DNA from: Saccoglossus kowalevskii
Lineage: Eukaryota; Hemichordata; Enteropneusta; Harrimaniidae
Direction of reading: 5' to 3'
DNA length: 24,180 nt
Assembly: GCF_000003605.2 (NCBI RefSeq)
Contig: NW_003109082.1
Location: 445,139-469,318 of the forward strand
Position 1 is the first letter of the stretch, and each line of letters opens with the position of its first letter. The position numbers and the translations under genes were made by a program. The notes beneath the pieces are model-generated. The model was not told the origin of the DNA. It worked only from the letters and a program-made list of their open reading frames with translations, and searched no databases. Positions 1-10,792 of the stretch are shown here, one piece after another.

Positions 1-763
1 TTCTTAGTGTTGGTAACTTTGTAATATAAACTCACAGGTTAATTATCGATGTTTGACTATTAAACTGTTTCGACTTGCGGTATTTACTCATTGTTGACAA
101 AGAGCCCAGACTGATAGTGAAGTCAGTGAGATATAATGTCTCGTTTACGGACTCCCACGAGATTACATTCCCAACTGAGGATCTTAAAAATTAATGAATA
201 AACGTTTGTGTCAAATAACAACAATTTTGTCAGATACAAATTACTAGGACTCGCAAAAAGCATTGGCAAATTACGATAGAACCAGCTATAATGTTTATTA
301 CATTGAAATAAATGACGATGGTAACATTGTGATCCTTAACTTTTCAAAAACATGAATTAACATTCACTTTCAAAATACAACTATTAAGCAGATTAGAATG
401 TCAACTGCAATAGTTTGGAAAAGGCAGAGAAACATAGTATCTAGAGTTAATTTCAATATCTTGTATGAACAACAAATTCGCTTTTTATCAATAATATTAG
501 TCTATTTTTAAATAATAATTTACGCTGCTCTTATCCAAACAATTATGTAATCCGAATTTACTAAACATACTATTGAGACAATCTGGAGAAGATTCAAAAT
601 AATAATAATACTAAACAGAGTAAAAGTATCAACAACACTAATGCATCTGAAGTCGAGGATATAGCTTTATACGTTTATCTAAATTAGACGAATAATCTAA
701 TCATAAATTTACAAAATATGTGTGCACACAAAATGCTTTTTAACTGAAATACGAAGACAATTG

Positions 764-892
764 ACACTACACTACACTACACTACACTACACTACACTAC
801 ACTACACTACACTACACTACACTAAAATACAATACAATACAATACAATACAATACACTGCACTGCACTACACTACACTACACTACACTACAC
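764..892 (+). repeat. ACTAC/AATAC pentanucleotide microsatellite
   Basis: Runs of ACTAC, then AATAC, then a few GCACT units, then ACTAC again, in intron 8 of gene 1. It sits inside a roughly 200-bp insert lacking in the gene 2 copy. The apparent reading frame here is only repeat. Confidence 0.95.
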
Positions 893-1116
893 GACATAGC
901 AGGGTTCACATGTAGCACCCGCCATATATAATTCTGAGTTCTAATCAGATGATTATGTCTGGAATCTAGTCTGAAATCATCTTCTGAACAGTTTTTAATT
1001 ACAAGCTCATTGTATCTGAAAAAAAAATTCTTTCAAATGCTAAGGCCAATCGTCCTATACTCAACGTTTGGTTTGAATGCTGTATTTGTATTGATATTAT
1101 ATATACAATGTTGCAG

Positions 1117-1882
1117 GCGTTCTATCCTGTAGTTAATAACGTAGATATACGTCAAGGTGATATGTTGGTGAGTATAGTTCTTTTTTTGTCACTGTTCATG
1201 CTAGATGTTTATTCCAGTATTCAGACCTCTCTGATGCGAATGTCTCAAATATAAGATGGCTCACGCGTGATTTACCTCCACAATGGCGCAAGCTTTAATC
1301 GCTAATTTAGTCATCCACTGGTTATGCCATTTGGGGTGAACTGTCTAACCATGTACAATGTATTTCCAGGCACTTAGGTGTACATATAATACTATGACGG
1401 AGGATACTGTAACTTATATAGGGTAAGAATACCAGTTAATTGCATTGTCCAAGGTAATGGGTAATCATTAGCTATGGAAGTCGTTTCGTCAATAGTAGGT
1501 GCATTCAGCTACATTAGTCAGTGAAATTAAATCTTGTAAGCTGAAAGCGATGAATCAACATATATAATGATTGAAAATCATCAAAAATGTTTGTATTAAG
1601 TTATTTTGGAGGAGCAAATGGTTCGTATAATACATAACTAATGACAAGTGTTTGGTTTGCCTCTTTGCAAAGGGGTATCTACTTTGTATGTATATACACA
1701 ATGTAATAACAAGTATGTGGTAAGTGAAACATGTTAATTAATCTGTTTGTATTCACAGTGCCACATTGGAAGACGAGATGTGTAATTTTTACATAATGTA
1801 CTATGTCAATGACCAAACTGAACTGAGCGGGAAATGTGACAATGTGGATTCCAACTCACTTAACTTCCCTGTTGATGTGTGA
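1117..1882 (+). CDS. PHM: PHM-like gene 1, last three exons (partial)
   Basis: Exons 1117-1167, 1370-1422 and 1759-1882 match exons 9-11 of gene 2 in splice sites, phase and product. They encode AFYPVVNNVDIRQGDML, then ALRCTYNTMTEDTVTYI, then DEMCNFYIMYYVNDQ and a TGA at 1880. The CuB methionine, Asn316 and Tyr318 equivalents and the last two disulfide cysteines are present. Exons 1-8 lie off the left edge, so its own HxH motif cannot be read. Nothing visible is broken; gene 1 looks intact over this part. It was probably the parent or sister of gene 2 in the tandem duplication. Confidence 0.88.
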
Positions 1883-4800
1883 AATATTATGACATGTAAA
1901 TGAAATTAATAGAATATTTGTTTAGAAAAATGTGTAGAAATACCATGATGAAGTAAATCACATAGAAAAGTTAATGCTTATGTTATTTTCTTCATTATTT
2001 AACTTGATAAGTATGTATTCATATGCATTGTCTATTTACACTAATTTACTGCTTGTAACACCCGATTCATGCTTATTTCCATGATAGAGTTACTAAGTTA
2101 CCTGCCAACGACGACCGTTCAGTTCGACCACTAGTTTTTCATATGAACAAAAACATTGTTGCACTATTTTAAACAACACGCAATGCTTATCGGAGAATCA
2201 TAATAATATTATTATTACTACTTCACATTCACTGTTACCATCATTGGTGACTACGTCGAGTAGTAGTTTCAATCCGCTCTGATGTCACCGGTAGTAAATA
2301 GTTTGCTGATATTGCATATTTGAAATGTATCCGATAGTGTGTGCGTATTGCTGTGCGACTCCTTTTTTCCTTAAAACCATGCACGATTCGCTGTTCCAAT
2401 CATTTTATGATTTTCAGTACTTTCTATTCGATATAATGTCACAATAACTCAAATGGTGCATAATCATCTAATTGCATTACGTTGCTGAACATGTATGTGT
2501 AAGATGTTCGCATTATACAAATGTATTCAGCTGCACGTAGTAATGTGGGTGTACATAGTTATTTGACAATGTTAAAAGCAGCATCAACACGCAAGTCACA
2601 AGGTGAATGTTATAGGTTGACGATGTTTAAATATTACGCAATATAAAAGTTCGTATGTATTAATAAAACCACATAAAAGTGTTACACGTGTACTAGAACC
2701 CAAGTAATGGACTTTTACCAGTAATGTTGTGTACCGTGGCAGTTATATAGCAAACAGTATAGTGAGAAATTGCGGCGTCTTCCGTCAGCTTGCGATGCAA
2801 CCACACCACATTTTGAAAACTGAAACTGTGAGAATTTGTTCTGTGGGATTGACACACCAGTACTATTAAATACCTAGCTTACAAAATAGCAAAGTTCATT
2901 TTACAATCACCCACACGCCAAAACCAAAACAAGTGTTACTTAAATATACACCAATCTGATCAGTTAAGCTACATCGAGCATGGTTAGTACTTATATGGGC
3001 GACCGACTGGAACTACGTACCCTTTGCCGCAGGTTTTGTTTTATTCACCTTTTTTTCAATATGTTAAATGGCGATATTATTCCGCCCGGATGAATAATAT
3101 GATCAACAGCAGGTCACGACACATTGTGTCATGGCTCCCCAGTATAGACTTTCATCAAATTCGAGCAGTGTGTTCTGCCATGCGCTAGACACGTCATCAT
3201 ATCAGGTATGTTCCTGTGAATACATCTAAAAAAGATATACAGATTGATATACAGATCGGTTGTCATGAAATTAGCTGATAAATATAAACATATTTGGTTA
3301 CAATTGATAAACAATTTTCAATCCAGGTTGACCAATTTGAAATAGGCATTACGGTCAATGCCGTCATACATAGATTGTATTGTCATTACTTGAACGTGGT
3401 TTCACTACAACTACTGTAATTCACCAACTCATCAATTTCACAGTACATTAGTAGCAATAAATGATAGTTTCATCGTTATTGCGAGGCACAAAATAAACTG
3501 AATAAATAGAATATGCAAGGACAATAACGCTAAATTTACCAGTACATAGAATCGTAATTCTTGTTCTGCCCACGATGTTAAATGAACTTGATAGTCACTA
3601 TACAAAGCAGCTATATTGGAATCAATGTACAATAAATGGAATAGTCAGTGGTTGCAAAGTCTAGTTTAAATATTCCCGTATTTCCCGTTCTATGATTGCC
3701 GTCAATAGGCATTCCGTGATTGTCTCCAATGATGAAAATTATGCTTTTACGGATAGGCTAACTAAATACATCAAATTTAATATGTATGCTGAGTTATTTG
3801 TTTGCAATTTAGTATTTAGTACCATTTCAATCATGGATTAGTGTAAAATGGTGTTACTCATTACGACTATTATTTGAAAATACAATGGCTCACACTTCAA
3901 GCAACCCTTTACACATTCTCAGAGACCAACTAATGATGGCATATTTACAGTGCACACATAATTCAAGCGACGAATATCACTTTAGAATTTGGAGTTTGAT
4001 GTTTTTTAAAAGCTTTTCTAGACTTCTGGATGTTGCGTACTGAATTTGTAGTGTTAACTATAGATCATTACATATATTACTAATATTCAATCAAATAACG
4101 TATTTCTGGTGATCTCTGTAGCCACTTGTAACAATTTAGTTTGATTTTCATTTGATATTGTGTTTTAAGCATTGCACATGTGCAAGGAAAACTACACAAC
4201 TTATTACTAGTACTCACAGCTTCACTACCTATTTGACGGGCATTTAGTAAATAATAAAAGTCGCAAGGACATTGACACAACACAAGCAACATTGGCGACG
4301 TACATTTGTGCATGTAATTTCGATCCCTAAGATTGCTGTTTCTTAGGATTGACCGATAATATACCATGCAAATACAAATAGTACAAATTCTAATCTGCTT
4401 AGTAGGGCGCCTGGAATTAATGTTAACATTTAAGGTAGTCATTTCCAAAACCAGTGATAACCAGCTAAAAAAAACACTAAGCCCTGAAAGGCAAATTGTT
4501 TCCGCACTCATTTTACACTGATAATGCGCTCTTTACGTCGGTTTACGCGATTGTGATGTCAAGTTTAGTGGGGTTTTTTTGGGGGGGAGGACTTCCACCC
4601 TCCCTTGACAATCTTATGTATACACTCTATTACTGAACTCCCATTGTCTCAAAACGTCACGACACTCATAACTTGTACATGTACCACACTGTCAATCAAT
4701 ATCTGGTTGTATTGCGATCGCCGAATTTGCTCCAATTAGATTATTGACTGATTATCAAGGCGTCAATCAGTCATTTCAATCCTGCAGTATTAAAGCAAAT

Positions 4801-6930
4801 GAAATACTCAGCATTAATACAATGTCGCACTGCTAACTGGAAGATTTCTGAATTTAACACACAATTCATTTTTCAACATGAATCTGTGGCCTCACATACA
4901 TTTTTAAATGTACACTATATAATCTACTCCATAACACAAATATCAAAAGCCTCACCTCAATATCTCGAATTCTCGTATTTAGGAATAGGTTATTAATTCC
5001 TGAGACTCATTTCATCCACACCACATTGTATGTATTTATTGGGATTAGTCTCCAAATGCTTACCACTAGTTAATCAGATTACCGCTACCCCTGGTCAATC
5101 TCCATTGATGAAAGTACTTTGTTGGTGTTACCCCATGTGATCTTACAAATCTATCTGGCATTGGTATGATGTTTTGTTCTCAACTACCATAATTGCACAT
5201 TCAAAACACTTCAATCCTTTTTTCAGTTTCTTTTGTGTCCTTCTGTCCAATTTCTCCAGATGACTCTTCCTGTCCAGGTTCTGCTAAATGTTGCCCATTC
5301 TGCGCTGTCCAGTGAAACAAAAATGATAAATATATTGACACATCTATAAAATCCACGAAAATTCTAATTATGCTTTTCGATGGACGGATTTCACCTGTCA
5401 TGATTATTGAATGTAATTGATACATCATATTTTTGAAAACAGATTATGAAATGGGTGGGAGTTAACAGTCAGCAGGATAATTACCTTGTGACTCATAGAT
5501 GCAAATAAACACTAATATGATTTTTTCATTCGTCGATTCTCACACTAGTCTGTCGTAAATATATTGCAAAAGAGCCTCATTGTATTCTTTTGCAGTTGCC
5601 TGTCCCTGTATTCCCTCTTCTCTATTGTATGATCTGGAACTTGGTTAAATGGTCATGTTACTTCAAACTATAACATGATCAATCAATAGTCGCTTGCCAA
5701 TAAACTCATCAGTCAAATTTGTGTTAAATTAAGTATTGTTGAAGTATGTCACTTTAACGAGCTCAACACCAAGATGAATATTCACAGCAGATGCATAAAC
5801 ACCTTTTTAATCATGTGAGTATTTCACATATTAATGATGCATCACATGCTAATGTTGACCTCTAAGAATTCTGCCCATGTTAATAAATCATGTTTATTTT
5901 TTATAATATTTCATAACTTATTACGTCTCTGTCAGTTCCCTCATTTCAGTTATGCTGCCTTTAAATCAACTGAAAGCCATGGATTGTTATCACATGTCGC
6001 ATTTACTGTACGTTTTTGAATAGCTCTAATATTTATATTAATCAAAATGCTTGCTAGCCTGGTGAATAAAGTAGCATATCTAGCAATTTTACAGCAGGTT
6101 GCTGGTTTGAAAATGGCATCTTTTTAACCACAAACAATACAATGATTACAATGATCATATAATTTATATTGTGTTGATGGCACTGTCTATGATTATTATA
6201 TTGAATTTGAAAGTACATTTTAGTGCATCCATCTACTGCAAATTTGTAACATTTCATTTTCATTTACCGGGAGAAGTTTCTCTGATAGGGGATTTTTTTT
6301 ACAAAGTAGTTCATTCATATTCTGACTGTTCTTGCTTCTCTGGTGAGGGGTAAACACGTATTAAAAACAAGAAACAGTTTATCGTAGCAATCTCTCAACT
6401 GTTACATGGTGCATGTCCTTTTTTAAGACTAATTGTAATTTATTTTTAATCCAAATTGTATATATAACTATTCACCCACATCCACATATCTGTCCTCTTG
6501 TAGTGTATATTCTATGTATTTACACAGATCTGTAAACAAATAAATTGATCGGTAGAGGATAGAAATAATTTTGCATATATTGTCATGATTATACAGTTAA
6601 TATCTTATATATAGAATCAACAGATTATATATGCCATGAATATTGGAATATTTAAATAGACGATAATATATCAGTATTGTATTGGGAAAACAAAATAGGA
6701 ATGTATATTTGATGTAATTTCATGTAAAGCTAATTGTGCATTATGTAAATAACTTGTATTTCAGACTAAAACGCAAAGTATCAATTCGTGGAAATACAAA
6801 AAAATCAAACAACAACTATGTAAGGAAAAATACTGTGAAATAAATTTCACATTCATGTTTTTTCTACCACTGAATGGCTGTTTGCACACTGCTATGATCT
6901 TATAATGTTGTTTTCAGCATAGGGGGTATG
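1883..6930. other. Intergenic region between PHM genes 1 and 2
   Basis: The region is AT-rich. 1883-3815 and 6190-6930 belong to the duplicated unit; 3816-6190 is single-copy in this window. I see no exon with homology or good splice context. A G-run with a facing C-rich stretch (GGGGGGGAGG...CCACCCTCCC) lies at 4570-4605. Scattered short open frames look random. Confidence 0.6.
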
Positions 6931-6938
6931 TGACGTCA
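6931..6938. promoter_or_regulatory. CRE palindrome upstream of PHM gene 2
   Basis: A perfect TGACGTCA, the CREB/ATF site, lies 59 bases before the ATG. The matching place in the exon-1 relic copy (about 18515-18525) reads TGACACCA, so the site is lost there. CRE control is common for neuropeptide-related genes; its use here is inferred. A CAG at 6988-6990 just before the ATG could instead be the acceptor of a 5' UTR intron. Confidence 0.4.
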
Positions 6939-6996
6939 CTAAAACCCGCCGATATCGATTTAATCCTTTGTATTCTTTAAATATACCAGCGTCAAC

Positions 6997-7101
6997 ATGG
7001 CGGTTGTTTTCACTGTTTGGATATTCGTGCTACTGATGATGCAGTCGTACTGTGAAGGAATCGAATTGGATATTCGCATGCCTAATGTTTCACCACTTAA
7101 G
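6997..7101 (+). CDS. PHM: PHM gene 2 exon 1: signal peptide and core start
   Basis: The 35 codons begin with the first ATG after a conserved AACATGG context. Residues 1-19 are hydrophobic (VVFTVWIFVLLMM) and end near Tyr-Cys-Glu-Gly, a plausible signal peptide with cleavage around residues 19-21. The core then starts at once with ELDIRMPNVSP, matching the LDIRMPGVTP entry strand of vertebrate PHM. The pro-region and the cysteine that equals rat Cys47 are absent. The exon ends in phase 0 at AAG before GTACAT. Confidence 0.88.
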
Positions 7102-10100
7102 GTACATATTGATACACAACATTGTATCAAAATCAGGTTTGAGTGAAATCCACTGTGTGATGTCGAGCCCATAATTTTCATTTTATTGCTTTAACCAATT
7201 GAGCGGGAGTATTGTTATCACCAATAAGTAAATCTGTTATATATTGAACAAATATAGTAAAGCTGTTCAGATTAGAGGAACTGTTTGTCTAACCCAAGCA
7301 ATTGCCTTGTTTGGAGTGTTATGAACAATTGGGTGTTTTACTCTATTGTCAGAATTCATTCAACAAGTCGTAATAACGCGGACGATATTTGTAGATTACA
7401 GCCGGTAAGGGTCAAGGAGACAGTAATTTGGTGTACCGTAAAAAATATATGTTTTAGAACTGCGCCTGATGTATCTGTGAACACACTACTTCGCCAAATA
7501 GTCACTACTCCAAGCGTACAAATATACGATATAGAGAAAGGGTATACATTAACAATTGCATAAGCATAGCAACCGAGGTGCGACAAACAATATGACGGGC
7601 GGGCGGACATATCAAAACGAAAGCATTACGTTCTTTAATGAAACATATCACCAGACGGACTCAAGACACTGTGCGAAACTGCATTCTATACAGCCAATGA
7701 CATTGACTCCACTCGTTATCCAATAACATGTCTAGTCGTATCACTAGCGTTAGATTGGCAAAGTCGGGACTTCTTTTTTGTTTTACAAAAAAAAAATATA
7801 ATTAATTTTCAATTTCGCCATTTTAGCGTGATCGTGAAAACTAGCTTGACCGTGACTGGGCGCATTTGCAGGCAATTGACGGCTGTTAATTATTCATGAT
7901 GTCATTGATTATTCATGAGAGGGCGGGTGAAAGGTTGGGTCACATTGGGTCACATTGAAAATGGCGGATGATTCCACGGAAACACGTCTAATGCTAGTCG
8001 TATCTTGTAGTTTAGAACTGTAGTGTTGTGTAGTGTAGTGTAGATTAGAATTATAGTGGTGGTGGTGATAGGGTTTAGTTATTTCACTCATAAAAATGAC
8101 AACGGATTTGACCGCGACAACACCGAGATAGAAAGTTAGCAAGGTAGTTTTGTCGCCACAGACAAGCAGCAAGACATGTGTAATTTGAAACAAATCCGTA
8201 GACGATGTAAACATCAGGAGGAAGCGTTTGTGCAAGTTTAACAAGAAAACATAAAATTGCCTTCTCCTATAATCCGTTCTTGGTGTAGAAATTGAACAAT
8301 ATTCAAATACGGAGAGAGTCTGTCACTACTGTAGCCCTGCGTACAGTGCTGTGTGAACGGGGCGCGTTCAGTTGATAGATGTCCCCCACCACATCCTTGC
8401 GTACCTCCATAGACAAAGTGTGGGACATTTTTTTTTAATGAAATAGCATGCCAAGATACCAAAAACGATGATCAATTAACACTTATATCCAGCACTCCTA
8501 GTTCGGAATCTAATTGTGGATGAAATCGGATACTTTGCCCTAAAAACAAACGATTCTCCCGCGTGAATTAAATTAAAAATGGCAACGTTTGATTTTACAA
8601 TTTTTCCATCTTTACTAGGTATTTTTTAAAAACATTTCAGTTTCAGATAATTAGTGGTTGTTACGGATAACTATATCGTCATTTCAGCCGATTTTGGCTG
8701 GGAAACTTATTTTTAACTTGCGCACCAACTCCGGTGCGCTCACGGACTTTGTCTATGGAGGTACGTAGGGCTATTTTCCTGGACTAGATTATGCTGGTAT
8801 GAAATGATTTATATTACAGTTCGATAAAATATTTTCTTCTTTTTATTATTATTCTCAGCATGATGCTTTTGTATGCACAGCTTTGAATATGACACAGAAC
8901 CCAGACGTTTATATCAGTATGTATGACCTTATTATTCTGTAATTGACATATGATTTGCATTTCTATATTGGATTGCTTACATATTACTTTCAGTAATATC
9001 TTTGTCAACTGCAAAGTTCTACAGTTGAGTACATATGCATATTGAACTGAAATAGTATTAGCTTCATAATTTGTACACTGGCTTTTAATTACCACACTTT
9101 GTAGGGTTGCATTTTAATTGAGTTTAATTCAAAGTACTTAAAAGTAATTCAAACTTGATTAAAATGGTATGGTATGGGTAAGCTTACGTTTCTCTTTTCT
9201 TTAACCCTTGGATTACACATTATGAGGATTCTTCTAGGATATAAAGTCCTACCCAAGATAACATTTTTGATCGCAAACAGTGACATTTTATTATGAGGGG
9301 GACTTTCTATTTCAGAAAAGTCGGAGCATGAGTGCTTTTTCTGACTTAAAACATATACAACTATATAGGTATATTTTGAAGAAATTCTGGCATTTTAGAA
9401 GTCTTAAAAACTACAAATTGTTAAATCGCGGTTTAATGGAGGCCGCTTAACCCAGACAGGCATATTTTGAATGATGCAATGCAACCAATTTTATTTTCGA
9501 ATTTGCATATAAAAGTCGCGCCTTGATATAAATTTTGATAAATATTGACTTTTACCTGCTTGCTTCAGTTTATATTGATATTGCAGCTTTTTGGAAAGTA
9601 CTGTGCTATTCCTACTAACACATATTGTGTGTATTGTCATTCCTCGTTATTAGCTAAATTCATCCCACATGCTGATATGCACATAGCACATCATATGTTA
9701 ATGTTTGGATGTGGGGATCCCGCCGATCAAAGTTTGTCCTGGTAAGTAGAATTATATAATGGAATTGTATTGTAATCAAAGGCATTGCATTGCACTTTAG
9801 GTCAGCGCAAGTCAAAATCTAGGCACAATTATCTGAGCAAATGACGCTAGGAGGCGCGCAGCTAATTCGTTGATGTGTCTTGTCGTGTGAATGGTGCTAG
9901 CGACATTGAACTAAATGTTTAGACGAGATAATGATACTTAGTAGATACTTTAATAAACGTTTTATTGGTTAATCAAACTGAGTGGATAATAATAATAAAT
10001 AATAAATCAATAACGACTGGACAGTGAGAAATAAAACCAAGAAAACCCCGCGGGCAGGCCAACACCAAGTGGCACGGACAATGGGGGAATCGAACCCCCC

Positions 10101-10726
10101 TGCCCTGTGCCATCGGGATAACAGTCATCCGTTTGACACATTTCTCGGTTCAAAATAAAAACGATTAAACGATTACAAGTGATTAGTGGAGGTTACAAAC
10201 AGGTAAACAAGTGACGAGAGGTGAGTAAAAGACATGTACGACATTGAACAATAAAAATAACAAACGGTTGTACACTCAAATAATTACAATTCTAAAAATA
10301 CTTAAAAGTACAATAAATCTAATAAAAAGCAATTGAAAAGGCGGGTTTGTACAATTAAAAAGGATATTATTCAGCCATTGTCTAAGATATCGGGGATTAT
10401 CAGAGAGTTGTCATCCAGGATTGCAATGGCGTCATTAATACACCACTGTGTTTCAAAAACATCTAGAGACTTTGTGAGCAGGTGATAGTTGTATTNNNNN
10501 NNNNNNNNNNNNNNNNNNNNNNNNNNNNNNNNNNNNNNNNNNNNNTAGAAATTGAACAATATTCAAATACGGAGAGAGTCTGTCACTACTGTAGCCCTGC
10601 GTACAGTGCTGTGTGAACGGGGCGCGTTCAGTTGATAGATGTCCCCCACCACATCCTTGCGTACCTCCATAGACAAAGTGTGGGACATTTTTTATTAATG
10701 AAATAGCATGCCAAGATACCAAAAAC

Positions 10727-10792
<66 letters not shown>

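Larger units (their letters stand above)
1..3815 (+). repeat. Tandem duplication unit, left copy
   Basis: Collinear with 13911-17428. It covers the end of intron 8, exons 9-11 and about 1.9 kb of 3' flank of gene 1. Most is clearly alignable with many small differences. Copy-specific pieces include a pentanucleotide insert at about 730-925 and a roughly 275-bp stretch at 2875-3150 absent from the right copy. Similarity stops near GCAATTTAGTATTT at 3805-3820. Confidence 0.9.
6190..7110 (+). repeat. Second duplicated block: 5' flank and exon 1 of gene 2
   Basis: Matches about 18020-18695 (for example TGAAAGTACATTTTAGTGCA against TGAGAGTACATTGTAGTGTG). The order of both blocks is the same in each unit: 3' exons, flank, 5' flank, exon 1. 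This is what a head-to-tail tandem array predicts. The 2.4 kb between the blocks here (3816-6190) has no partner in the right unit. Confidence 0.7.
7102..8858 (+). other. Intron 1 of PHM gene 2
   Basis: Holds the 8050-8216 and 8286-8468 repeats and the possible 8332-8773 element. Overlapping open frames on both strands at 7285-7610 have no recognisable product. Confidence 0.7.

Noticed and set aside
722-931. 69-codon open frame
   Set aside because: It is made of pentanucleotide repeat units, which keep a frame open by periodicity.
4080-4511. 143-codon minus-strand frame between PHM genes
   Set aside because: Longest frame in the intergenic region, but rich in Cys, Ile and Leu without motif or repeat signature, and absent from the duplicated unit.
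7285-7610. Overlapping open frames on both strands in intron 1
   Set aside because: No motif, no splice support, and they cannot both be coding; probably chance in a slightly GC-richer stretch.
8238-8462. Minus-strand frame shared with 10453-10722
   Set aside because: Both lie in copies of the same intronic repeat, one runs through the Ns, and the peptide shows no known domain.
10083-10100. Stand-alone tRNA gene
   Set aside because: Only a T-arm-like hairpin is present; no D arm or acceptor stem pairs around it.
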